Source: Herbihabitans rhizosphaerae (lineage in GTDB: Bacteria; Actinomycetota; Actinomycetes; Mycobacteriales; Pseudonocardiaceae). From it: a stretch of DNA of 64,000 nt. The position numbers and the translations under genes were made by a program. The DNA lies in assembly GCF_004216555.1 (NCBI RefSeq), contig NZ_SGWQ01000002.1:155219-219218 (forward strand), written 5' to 3'. The notes beneath the pieces were generated by a model, which had not been told where the DNA came from, made no database searches, and worked only from the letters and a program-made list of their open reading frames with translations. Shown one piece after another: positions 34,985 through 42,581 of the stretch (position 1 is its first letter; each line of letters begins with the position of its first letter).

Positions 34985-35573
34985 TCGGTGGTGTTCGGAC
35001 AGGTCCTCGTCGGTGAGCCGCCGAGTGAATCGACCTTCCGAGATCCGTCCGCCATGACCCGGCTGGTGCCCAATGTCTTGTTGATGACACCGGTCTTGCT
35101 GCCCTTGGCGAACCTGCGGACCGTGTTGGGATCATTGGAAATCAGGGTGCGCGACACGGTGAGTCCGCACCGGGCGGCGACGGCGAGTTGCAGCGGCTTG
35201 TACACCGCATCGGCCGCCCGGTGCGGGTGGTTGACCCAGCGCAACGGCACGGACGAGAGCGCGCCGCCGAACCCCAACTTGGCTTCCCGGTTGGCGTGCT
35301 CGCGTCCTGCCCGGGAACTCGAATCGCCGCAGGACTCCGATGCCAGGTCGATCGCAGCGATTCCAGCGCCACCGATCGGTGAGGAGTCCGCAGCGCCCGA
35401 CCACCGTCCGCCGCCCAACTTGGCGTCCACGGTGAGCTGTCGCGGGAACCACCTCGTGTCGGTCCGGCATCACGCGCACGTGCCGAAAGACCGAATGGTC
35501 GTGTTTCAGACGGACGGCGCTTCGGTGTTGTCCACCGCCGCCAAACCTGGACGGGTCAGCGGAAATTGTGCGC
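34985..35573 (-). pseudogene. Decayed ATP-grasp peptide-maturase-like gene
   Basis: Broken minus-strand frames match the N-terminal half of ATP-grasp enzymes that modify ribosomal peptides (TgmB/MvdC-like). The pieces are TDTRWFPRQLTVDAKLGGGR, then SSVPLRWVNHPHRAADAVYK, PLQLAVAARCGLTVSRTLIS, and GVINKTLGTSRVMADGSRKV. A frameshift follows, with RRLTDEDLSEHHR in another frame. Stops interrupt the start (about 35470-35510), and the C-terminal half is missing. It lies directly upstream of the radical SAM gene, suggesting the wreck of a RiPP-type locus. Family match is from memory. Confidence 0.6.
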
Positions 35574-35615
35574 TCACCGGGACCAACGGATCGTCGTGAA
35601 AAGCGTTGTGTTCAT
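35574..35615 (-). CDS. 13-residue ORF upstream of the ATP-grasp remnant
   Basis: ATG 35615 has GAAAGGAAAG eight nucleotides upstream and encodes MNTTLFTTIRWSR then TGA. Its position between the 74-residue gene and the ATP-grasp remnant is where a precursor peptide would be expected. It may be a truncated precursor or a start fused out of frame to the decayed enzyme. No functional claim. Confidence 0.3.
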   Translation of the reverse strand: MNTTLFTTIRWSR

Positions 35616-35634
35616 TGTCGAGTCTTTCCTTTCA

Positions 35635-35859
35635 CTATGCGACGTTCTCGTGGTCGGCATGGTCGCGGAATCGTGTGCTGGCTTCCTGGAAAGCGGTCGC
35701 GAGCTTTTCGACCATGTCCTCGGAGACGGACAGGCCCAGGGAGTCGACGCCGGAGCCGAACTCGATTTCCAGCGCATCGGCGAACACGTGTTGCTTGATG
35801 CTGCACGACGAGTCGAGGCTGACCCATGCGCTGACTGCGATTCCGTTGTGAGTGAACAT
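35635..35859 (-). CDS. Small acidic protein of unknown function
   Basis: A 74-residue protein starting MFTHNGIAVSAWVSLDSSCS, with an acidic helical C-terminus (SVSEDMVEKLATAFQEASTR). GGGAG five nucleotides before ATG 35859 supports this start; an in-frame ATG at 35907 lacks one. It heads the minus-strand cluster that contains the 13-residue ORF, the ATP-grasp remnant and the radical SAM gene, and is divergent from the XRE regulator. A precursor or accessory role in a peptide-modification locus is possible but unproven. Confidence 0.5.
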   Translation of the reverse strand: MFTHNGIAVSAWVSLDSSCSIKQHVFADALEIEFGSGVDSLGLSVSEDMVEKLATAFQEASTRFRDHADHENVA

Positions 35860-35953
35860 CGTTGCTCCCGTGGTGTGGCGTGTTGGCACGGCGTGACGGT
35901 GGTCCACGGCCTAAACTCGTCCGGTCGCGGAGGTGGCTGCCATGGAACCTGTA

Positions 35954-35978
35954 AGAGGAAGGTTCCTCTAGAATCTAG
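35954..35978. promoter_or_regulatory. Nested inverted repeats, likely operator of the XRE regulator
   Basis: AGAGGAA (35954-35960) and TTCCTCT (35963-35969) form a perfect 7-bp repeat with a 2-nt spacer. It overlaps the palindrome CTAGA-A-TCTAG (35968-35978). They lie 50-70 nt before the XRE gene, between it and the divergent small genes. That is the usual place for autoregulation of both sides. Confidence 0.5.
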
Positions 35979-36026
35979 CGGGAAGTTGCCCCTTGGGTCA
36001 TTACCCCGAACGAGTGAGGTTGGTGC

Positions 36027-36920
36027 ATGGGCGCTCGACAGACGGTGGAGCGCAGGCAGCTCGGCCTGTCCCTGAAACGCCACCGGGTCGCGCGCGGCAG
36101 GTCGCAGGCCGACGTGGGCAAGCTGATCGGCCAGAGCGACTCGCGGATCAGCAAGGTCGAGGACGGCTCGGCGACGCTCAGCCCAGCTCAGTTGGAGCGG
36201 GTGCTGGACTACCTCGACGTGCGTGGCGGTGAGCGGGACACGCTCCTGGAGTTGGGTGCACGGGCACGACGGCGGCAGCGACGCAGCGCCAAGGAGAGTC
36301 ACGAGTACCGCGCCTACGCGGACACGTTGCCCGGCTCCTTCCAGCGACTCGCGGACATGGAGGCTGAGGCTGCGGCGATCTGCTGTTACGGCGCGGGTGT
36401 TGTACCCGGGCTGCTGCAATCGCCCAGTTACATCCGTGCCGTGACGAGTGCCTGCGACGGAGTCTTCTGGCCGACATCGGAGATCGAGGTGGAGAACCGC
36501 TTCGCCTTCCGTCGCGAGCGCCAGATCAAGGTGCTGGAAGCCCAGACCTCCAAGAAGCTGGAGTTCGTCGTCGCCGAGGAGGCGCTGGACGTCGACGACG
36601 ACACGACCGTGATGCGTGAGCAACTGGAGCACCTGCTGTATCTGGTCAAGCAGCACCAGCGCATCACGATCCAAGTGCTGAAACGGGGGATGAGCCTCAG
36701 AAATCCCGTCGCGAACGGCGGGATCGTGGTGCTCGACTTCGCCGGTTCCGCGCCGAGGGTCGCCTTCGCCTCGACCGCCTACGGGCCGTCGACGTACCAC
36801 GACGACGAGGAGGACACGGCGGCTATGCTGCGCGCGTTCCGGAAGGTTCAGCGACTCGCTCGGGATCCTGCGGACACGGCAACGCTGATCCGCCGAAAGC
36901 TACAGGAGAACTCGTCATGA
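36027..36920 (+). CDS. XRE-family regulator with DUF5753 (Scr1-type)
   Basis: A 297-residue protein. The N-terminal helix-turn-helix lies at ~10-70 (LGLSLKRHRVARGRSQADVG ... SRISKVEDGSATLSPAQ). A DUF5753 domain follows (~105-285), including FQRLADMEAEAAAICCYGAG, VVPGLLQSPSYIRAV and VENRFAFRRERQIKVLE. These proteins pair with small DUF397 products, as the next gene shows (ATGA overlap), and are often considered developmental switches or toxin-antitoxin-like pairs in actinomycetes. It is the right-hand part of the carB-pyrF insertion. Confidence 0.88.
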   Translation: MGARQTVERRQLGLSLKRHRVARGRSQADVGKLIGQSDSRISKVEDGSATLSPAQLERVLDYLDVRGGERDTLLELGARARRRQRRSAKESHEYRAYADTLPGSFQRLADMEAEAAAICCYGAGVVPGLLQSPSYIRAVTSACDGVFWPTSEIEVENRFAFRRERQIKVLEAQTSKKLEFVVAEEALDVDDDTTVMREQLEHLLYLVKQHQRITIQVLKRGMSLRNPVANGGIVVLDFAGSAPRVAFASTAYGPSTYHDDEEDTAAMLRAFRKVQRLARDPADTATLIRRKLQENSS

Positions 36921-37105
36921 CTCGCAGGCCAGAGGACACCGGCTGGTTCAAGAGCAGCTTCAGCGGTGGCGCTGACGACAACTGCGTGGAGTGCCGCATC
37001 TCGGCCGACCGCGTGGGTGTCCGTGATTCCAAGAACCGTGACGCTGGCGCACTGTGGGTCGGCGGGGAATCGTGGTCGGCGTTGGTCGTCGCAGTAATGT
37101 CATGA
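36917..37105 (+). CDS. DUF397 protein
   Basis: A 62-residue DUF397 product with the family core WFKSSFSGGADDNCVECRI, then VRDSKNRDAGALWV and a short C-terminal segment. It is translationally coupled to the XRE gene (ATGA) and its own stop overlaps the pyrF ATG (ATGA). DUF397 proteins accompany DUF5753 regulators in great numbers in actinomycetes; activity unresolved. Confidence 0.88.
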   Translation: MTRRPEDTGWFKSSFSGGADDNCVECRISADRVGVRDSKNRDAGALWVGGESWSALVVAVMS

Positions 37106-37941
37106 GGGCGCCATTCGGTGCGCGGCTGACCACGGCGGTGTCGCTGCGCGGGCCGCTGTGCGTCGGTGTCGACCCGCACCCGTCGTTGTTGACGGACTGG
37201 GGGCTCACCGAGGACGCTGACGGCCTGGCGCGGTTCGCCGACACCTGCGTGGAGGCGTTCGCCGGCGAGATCGCGGTGATCAAGCCGCAGTCGGCGTTCT
37301 TCGAGGCGTACGGGTCGCGCGGGATCGCCGTGCTGGAGCGGCTGATCGCCGAGTGCCGCGCGGCCGGCTCGCTGGTGCTGCTGGACGTCAAGCGGGGCGA
37401 CGTCGGTTCCACGATGGCCGCCTACGCGCAGGCGTACCTGGCCGAGGGCTCGCCGTTGGCCGCGGACGCGGTGACACTGTCGCCGTACCTCGGCTTCGGC
37501 TCACTCGACCCGGCGCTGGATCTCGCCGAGCGGACCGGGCGCGGCGTCATCGTGCTCGCGCTGACCTCCAACCCCGAGGGCGCCTCGGTGCAGCGGGCGC
37601 GCACCGGCGACGGCCGCTCGATCGCCCAGTCCATTGTGGACAGTGCGTCCGAGCGGAACCACGGGGTGAGCCCGATCGGCTCCGTGGGCCTCGTGGTGGG
37701 CGCGACGGTCGGGGAGACGGGGTTGGACCTGTCCAAGCTCAACGGGACGATCCTGGCGCCGGGATTCGGTGCCCAGGGAGCCGGCGTCGGTGATCTTGTG
37801 CGGGTGTTCGGCGACAGCCTGCGGCACGTGCTGCCGGCGTCCTCGCGGGACATCCTGCGGCACGGCCCGGACGCCGCGGCACTGCGCACGGCCGCGCTGC
37901 GCGTGCGCGACTCACTGACGGCCCTCGGCCACGGGGTTTAG
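37102..37941 (+). CDS. pyrF: Orotidine 5'-phosphate decarboxylase
   Basis: A 279-residue enzyme catalysing the last step to UMP. It belongs to the longer mycobacterial-type OMPdecase group: CVGVDPHPSLL, AVIKPQSAFFEAYG, catalytic LLDVKRGDVGSTMAAYAQAY (Lys-x-x-D region) and the phosphate-binding ILAPGFGAQGAG. ATG 37102 is chosen because it forms an ATGA overlap with DUF397; an upstream in-frame start at 37054 would put 16 residues over the DUF397 gene. A variant palindrome GTCCAT-T-GTGGAC lies at 37629-37641. Confidence 0.96.
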   Translation: MRAPFGARLTTAVSLRGPLCVGVDPHPSLLTDWGLTEDADGLARFADTCVEAFAGEIAVIKPQSAFFEAYGSRGIAVLERLIAECRAAGSLVLLDVKRGDVGSTMAAYAQAYLAEGSPLAADAVTLSPYLGFGSLDPALDLAERTGRGVIVLALTSNPEGASVQRARTGDGRSIAQSIVDSASERNHGVSPIGSVGLVVGATVGETGLDLSKLNGTILAPGFGAQGAGVGDLVRVFGDSLRHVLPASSRDILRHGPDAAALRTAALRVRDSLTALGHGV

Positions 37942-38150
37942 GCCCGCTCAACCGCCCGAAGCGCGCCGTTTTCGTGAGATGATCGAGGTTCGTCCCTAGC
38001 GGGCATACCTGCATTTCGTTACTGTGGGTATGTTCGAGGTGGCCGCACGGTTACCGTCCGAACAAGGTGGACCCGCGTTGTCAGGAGAAACCCAAGGTCG
38101 GTAACGTCGCCGCACCGATCCAGAGGAAACCCCACCCCACGGAGGAGATC

Positions 38151-38468
38151 GTGGCCCTTCCCCAGCTGACCGAGGAGCAGCGGGCCGCAGCATTGGAGAA
38201 GGCGGCTGCCGCCCGACGTGTTCGCGCCGAGCTCAAGGAGCGCCTCAAGCGCGGCGGCACCACCTTGGCTGACGTGCTCAAGCAGGCTGACAATGACGAG
38301 GTCCTGGGCAAGATGAAGGTCACCGCTTTGCTGGAGGCCCTTCCGGGCGTCGGCAAGGTGCGTGCACAGCAGATCATCGAGCGCTTGGAGATCGCTCCGA
38401 GCCGGCGTCTGCGTGGTCTCGGCGAGCGGCAGCGCAAGGCGCTGCTGGCCGAGTTCAGCGGCGAGTGA
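38151..38468 (+). CDS. mihF: Integration host factor, actinobacterial type (mIHF)
   Basis: A 105-residue nucleoid protein: [20 protein letters not shown], the basic [16 protein letters not shown] helix and the helix-two-turn-helix [20 protein letters not shown]. It binds and compacts DNA and is needed for site-specific integration and normal development in actinomycetes. GTG 38151 follows GGAGGAG (38141-38147); an earlier in-frame start (38067) is less likely. Coupled to gmk by GTGA. The pyrF-mihF-gmk-rpoZ-coaBC order is conserved. Confidence 0.95.
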   Translation: MALPQLTEEQRAAALEKAAAARRVRAELKERLKRGGTTLADVLKQADNDEVLGKMKVTALLEALPGVGKVRAQQIIERLEIAPSRRLRGLGERQRKALLAEFSGE

Positions 38469-39082
38469 CAAGCCGACTCAACAGCAACGGCGAGCCGGGG
38501 TCGGGCGTTCGCGCCCGGCCCCGGCTCACTGTTGTGTCAGGCCCCTCCGGCGTCGGCAAGTCCAGCGTGCTGGCCGAGCTGCGCACGATGCGGCCGGACA
38601 TCTACTTCAGCGTCTCGGTGACCACCAGGCCGCCACGGCCCGGTGAGGTCGACGGCGACCACTACCACTTCGTGGACCGCGACGCCTTCGCGCGCATGGT
38701 GGCCCGCGACGAACTGCTGGAGCACGCTGAGTACGCCGGCAACAATTACGGAACCCCGCGCGCACCCGTCGAGGCCGCGCTGGACTCCGGGCGCCCCGCC
38801 GTTCTGGAGATCGAACTGCAGGGTGCGCGCCAGGTGCGCAGGACCATGCCGGAGGCGCAGCTGATCATGCTGGTGCCGCCGAACTGGGAGGCGCTGGTGC
38901 GGCGGCTGACCGGTCGAGGGACCGAGGACGACGCCGTCGTGCACCGCCGGCTGGAGGTGGCCAAGCAGGAACTGGCGGCCGCCGAGGAGTTCGACGCGGT
39001 CGTGGAGAACGCCGACGTGCGGGTGGCCGCCACCGAGTTGGTAACCTTGGTCGTTGGCAAGCCAACTGTCACGGGAGATTGA
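38465..39082 (+). CDS. gmk: Guanylate kinase
   Basis: A 205-residue P-loop kinase converting GMP to GDP. Walker [16 protein letters not shown]-binding [19 protein letters not shown] and [12 protein letters not shown] are all present. GTG 38465 overlaps the mihF stop by 4 nt. The rpoZ GTG follows its stop immediately. Confidence 0.97.
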   Translation: MTSRLNSNGEPGSGVRARPRLTVVSGPSGVGKSSVLAELRTMRPDIYFSVSVTTRPPRPGEVDGDHYHFVDRDAFARMVARDELLEHAEYAGNNYGTPRAPVEAALDSGRPAVLEIELQGARQVRRTMPEAQLIMLVPPNWEALVRRLTGRGTEDDAVVHRRLEVAKQELAAAEEFDAVVENADVRVAATELVTLVVGKPTVTGD

Positions 39083-39370
39083 GTGAGCACTCCGACCGAG
39101 TTCGGCATCCAGGGCGACACGTCCACCACCCTCGAGGGCATTACCAATCCGCCCATCGACGACCTGCTCGAAAAGGTCAGCTCGAAGTACGCGCTGGTGA
39201 TCTATGCCGCCAAGCGGGCGCGTCAGATCAACGACTACTACGCGCAGCTCGGCGAGGGCCTGCTCGAGTACGTCGGGCCGCTGGTCGAGCCCGGCCCGCG
39301 CGAGAAGCCGCTGTCCATCGCGCTGCGCGAGATCCACACCGGGCTGCTCGAGCACACCGAAGGCGAGTAG
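39083..39370 (+). CDS. rpoZ: RNA polymerase omega subunit
   Basis: A 95-residue subunit that promotes assembly of RNA polymerase. Core motif: [20 protein letters not shown] followed by [12 protein letters not shown]. Start GTG directly after the gmk stop. Length is typical for actinobacteria. Confidence 0.96.
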   Translation: MSTPTEFGIQGDTSTTLEGITNPPIDDLLEKVSSKYALVIYAAKRARQINDYYAQLGEGLLEYVGPLVEPGPREKPLSIALREIHTGLLEHTEGE

Positions 39371-39379
39371 GTCCCTCCG

Positions 39380-40600
39380 GTGAGCGACCGCCCGCGAGTC
39401 GTTCTCGGCGTCGGCGGCGGGATCGCCGCCTACAAGGCCTGTGAGGTGCTGCGTCGGCTCACCGAGTCCGGTCATGAGGTGCGGGTTCTGCCTACTCGTG
39501 CCGCGCTGAACTTCGTCGGCGCGGCCACGTTCGAGGCGCTGTCCGGGCAACCGGTGCACACCGACGTGTTCACCGACGTGCCCGAGGTGCCGCACGTCCG
39601 CATCGGGCAGCGGGCCGACCTGGTGATGGTCGTTCCGGCGACGGCCGACCTGCTGGCCAAGGCCGCGCACGGCCTCGCCGACGACCTGCTGACCAACACG
39701 CTGCTGACCGCGCGCTGCCCGGTGCTGATGGTGCCGGCGATGCACACCGAGATGTGGGAGCACCCGGCGACGGTCGACAACGTGGCGCTGCTGCGCTCGC
39801 GCGGCACGATCGTCACCGAGCCGGCCAGCGGGCGGCTCACCGGCAAGGACACCGGCAAGGGGCGCCTGGCCGATCCGGCGGAGATCGTCGACCTCGCGCG
39901 ACTGCTGCTGAGCCGGGCCGACGCGCTGCCGCGCGATCTGGAGGGGCTGCGCGTGGTGGTGTCCGCCGGCGGCACCCGTGAACCGCTGGATCCCGTGCGG
40001 TACTTGGGAAACCGGTCCTCCGGCAAGCAGGGCTACGCGCTCGCCCGCACGGCCGCCCAGCGCGGTGCGGACGTCACGCTGGTCGCCGCGCACACCGTCG
40101 CGCTGCCCGATCCGACCGGTGTGCGGCTGGTGCACGCGGGCACCGCCGAGCAGTTGCGGGACGCCGTGCACGAGGCGTCGGCGGACGCCGATGTGGTCGT
40201 GATGGCGGCCGCGGTGGCCGACTTCCGGCCGGCGAGCAAAGCCGATCACAAGATCAAGAAGACCGACCGCGACCCCGACCCGGTGACGCTGGTGCGCAAC
40301 CCGGACATCCTGGCCGAACTGGTCGCCAAGCGGCGCGACGGCCAGACGATCGTCGGGTTCGCCGCCGAGACCGGCGACAGCGGCGCCGATGTGCTCGACC
40401 ACGCGCGCGCCAAGCTGAAGCGCAAGGGCTGCGACCTTCTCGTGGTGAACGCCGTCGGCGAGGGCAAGGCGTTCGAGGTCGAGGAGAACTCCGGATGGCT
40501 GCTTTCCGCCACTGGTGATGAACGGCCGATAACTCTTGGTTCGAAGTCGCAGATGGCTACCGAAGTGTGGGACGCCATACACACTCTGCGCGATCGCTGA
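39380..40600 (+). CDS. coaBC: Bifunctional phosphopantothenoylcysteine decarboxylase/synthetase
   Basis: A 406-residue fusion for two coenzyme A steps. The N-terminal flavoprotein (CoaC, ~1-185) has [20 protein letters not shown], His in [20 protein letters not shown] and [12 protein letters not shown]. The C-terminal CoaB part has [39 protein letters not shown] and FAAETGD. It lies 9 nt after rpoZ. Confidence 0.96.
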   Translation: MSDRPRVVLGVGGGIAAYKACEVLRRLTESGHEVRVLPTRAALNFVGAATFEALSGQPVHTDVFTDVPEVPHVRIGQRADLVMVVPATADLLAKAAHGLADDLLTNTLLTARCPVLMVPAMHTEMWEHPATVDNVALLRSRGTIVTEPASGRLTGKDTGKGRLADPAEIVDLARLLLSRADALPRDLEGLRVVVSAGGTREPLDPVRYLGNRSSGKQGYALARTAAQRGADVTLVAAHTVALPDPTGVRLVHAGTAEQLRDAVHEASADADVVVMAAAVADFRPASKADHKIKKTDRDPDPVTLVRNPDILAELVAKRRDGQTIVGFAAETGDSGADVLDHARAKLKRKGCDLLVVNAVGEGKAFEVEENSGWLLSATGDERPITLGSKSQMATEVWDAIHTLRDR

Positions 40601-40664
40601 CCTCACCGTCCGCTGGACTCAGTACTCTGTGGTAACACCTGCTGTCCAGATGAAACGAGGAACC

Positions 40665-41870
40665 GTGAGCCAGTCGCAGAGCCACAGGCTGTTCACTTCT
40701 GAGTCGGTGACCGAGGGTCATCCGGACAAGATTTGTGACGCGATCAGTGACTCGATTCTGGACGGGCTGCTCGGCAAGGACCCGCGGTCCCGAGTCGCGG
40801 TGGAGACGTTGGTGACCACCGGCCAGGTGCACGTCGCCGGCGAGGTGACCACCGAGGCGTACGCGGACATCCCGCAGATCGTGCGGGACGTGATCCTGGG
40901 CATCGGGTACGACTCGTCGGCCAAGGGCTTCGACGGGAACTCGTGTGGTGTGAACGTGGCGATCGGCGCGCAGTCGCCGGACATCGCCCAGGGCGTGGAC
41001 ACCGCCTACGAGTCCCGCCTGGAGAACGCGCTGGACGAGATCGACCGGCAGGGCGCTGGCGATCAGGGTCTGATGTTCGGCTATGCCTGCACGGACACGC
41101 CCGAGTTGATGCCGTTGCCGATCGCGCTGGCGCACCGGCTGTCCAAGCGGCTCACGAAGGTGCGCAAGGACGGCGTGCTGCCGTACCTGCGGCCGGACGG
41201 CAAGACGCAGGTGACCATCGAGTACGCCGGCGATCAGGCCGTGCGGCTGGACACGGTGGTCGTGTCCAGCCAGCACGCGGACGGCATCGACCTGGAGCGG
41301 ATGCTCGGGGTGGACGTGCGCGAGCAGGTGGTGTTGCCGGAGATCGCCGAACTCGGGTTGGACACGTCGAACGTGCGGCTGTTGGTGAACCCCACGGGCC
41401 GGTTCGTGATCGGTGGTCCGATGGGTGACGCCGGACTGACCGGCCGCAAGATCATCGTGGACACCTACGGCGGTATGGCTCGCCACGGTGGTGGCGCGTT
41501 CTCCGGCAAGGACCCGTCGAAGGTGGACCGGTCCGCGGCGTACGCCATGCGATGGGTGGCCAAGAACGCCGTCGCCGCCGGCCTCGCGACGCGGTTGGAG
41601 GTGCAGGTGGCCTACGCGATCGGCAAGGCTGCCCCGGTCGGGCTGTTCGTGGAGACCTTCGGCACCGAGACGGTCGACCCGACCAAGATCCAGCAAGCCA
41701 TCGGCGAGGTGTTCGACCTGCGGCCGGCGGCGATCATCCGTGACCTGGACCTGCTGCGTCCGATCTACGCGCCCACCGCCGCCTACGGCCACTTCGGCCG
41801 TCCCGATCTCGACCTGCCCTGGGAGCGCACCGACCGCGCCGCCGCACTCAAACAGGCCGCGGGCGCCTGA
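40665..41870 (+). CDS. metK: S-adenosylmethionine synthetase
   Basis: A 401-residue enzyme making SAM from methionine and ATP. Signature regions: [32 protein letters not shown], and [19 protein letters not shown] 40665 is favoured (ACGAGG just upstream); an in-frame ATG at 40650 would add five residues. The 64-nt leader has no SAM riboswitch-like folding that I can see. Usual actinobacterial neighbour of coaBC and priA. Confidence 0.97.
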   Translation: MSQSQSHRLFTSESVTEGHPDKICDAISDSILDGLLGKDPRSRVAVETLVTTGQVHVAGEVTTEAYADIPQIVRDVILGIGYDSSAKGFDGNSCGVNVAIGAQSPDIAQGVDTAYESRLENALDEIDRQGAGDQGLMFGYACTDTPELMPLPIALAHRLSKRLTKVRKDGVLPYLRPDGKTQVTIEYAGDQAVRLDTVVVSSQHADGIDLERMLGVDVREQVVLPEIAELGLDTSNVRLLVNPTGRFVIGGPMGDAGLTGRKIIVDTYGGMARHGGGAFSGKDPSKVDRSAAYAMRWVAKNAVAAGLATRLEVQVAYAIGKAAPVGLFVETFGTETVDPTKIQQAIGEVFDLRPAAIIRDLDLLRPIYAPTAAYGHFGRPDLDLPWERTDRAAALKQAAGA

Positions 41871-41910
41871 CGGCTCGCGGCTCAGGTCGCCGGGGCCGTA
41901 GCATCGAAGT

Positions 41911-42321
41911 ATGTGGGCCACGCGCCCCGGACCGGTTCGGTGGCTGTGGTACGCGTGGGGTGGCCGGCTGCCGCACGCGTACCGCGAGTGGGTGCTGTAC
42001 GACCTGACCCGGCCGACCTGGGTGCTGTGGCACGGCGCGCGGGCGTTGGTCCAGCACTCGGTCTGGCTGCTGCTGTTGCTGCTCCCGATCCCGATGTCAC
42101 TGCGCGGGCCGATGGTGCTGCTGGCGATGGGCGTCGGGTTGTTCTACTCGTTCGCGTTCATCGAGGACGCCTCCGAGCGCAAGATCGTGCAGCACGGCTA
42201 CCCGCCGTGGCTCGCACGCGCGATCAGGGAAGAGACTCCCCGGGCCGACCGTGAGCAGGTCGCCGAGTTGTACGCGGCCTACTACAAGGACGGCCCGGGG
42301 GAGGCGGCTAGCAGGGACTGA
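41911..42321 (+). CDS. DUF5313 membrane protein
   Basis: A 136-residue protein with the DUF5313 opening RPGPVRWLWYAWGGRLPHAY followed by REWVLYDLT, and two central hydrophobic helices (SVWLLLLLLPIPMSLRG and MVLLAMGVGLFYSFAF). It ends in an acidic tail. Both ends are probably cytoplasmic. Role unknown. Confidence 0.8.
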   Translation: MWATRPGPVRWLWYAWGGRLPHAYREWVLYDLTRPTWVLWHGARALVQHSVWLLLLLLPIPMSLRGPMVLLAMGVGLFYSFAFIEDASERKIVQHGYPPWLARAIREETPRADREQVAELYAAYYKDGPGEAASRD

Positions 42322-42332
42322 CCCGCCTCGGA

Positions 42333-42473
42333 TCAGGGAAACCCGGGACGGGGGAACTCCTGGACCGAGGACGTTCCGTCCGAAGTGGACGAATCGGCAG
42401 TCGCCGCGCCGGCTCCGACGACCAGCGCACCGCAGGCCAGTACCGCCAGCAGTAGGGCTCTCATGCCACGCAT
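42333..42473 (-). CDS. Small secreted peptide (46 residues)
   Basis: The frame encodes MRGMRALLLAVLACGALVVG and AGAATADSSTSDGTSSVQEF, ending PRPGFP: a classic Sec signal with AGAATA-D cleavage site, leaving about 23 residues of Ser/Thr/Asp-rich mature peptide. GAGGG precedes ATG 42473 (an internal ATG at 42464 also fits). It lies upstream-facing away from the PQQ-dehydrogenase-like gene. No Cys in the mature part. Function unknown; short length means moderate confidence. Confidence 0.5.
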   Translation of the reverse strand: MRGMRALLLAVLACGALVVGAGAATADSSTSDGTSSVQEFPRPGFP

Positions 42474-42581
42474 CGCATCCCTCTTTTCAGTGGACCACGA
42501 CCCCAGCAGGTCGAAAGTACTGCGCGGTCGGGTGCTAAAGCGTGCGTGGAACCACCTATTAGGTATACGTATCCCTCGGCT

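Noticed and set aside
39052-39066. GTTGGC-AA-GCCAAC palindrome near the end of gmk as a further member of the dispersed family.
   Set aside because: Core and spacer differ from the CCGTTG-N5 family; it is probably chance within the coding sequence.
40601-40664. SAM riboswitch in front of metK.
   Set aside because: The leader is only 64 nt and shows no conserved SAM-riboswitch core or stable multi-stem fold.
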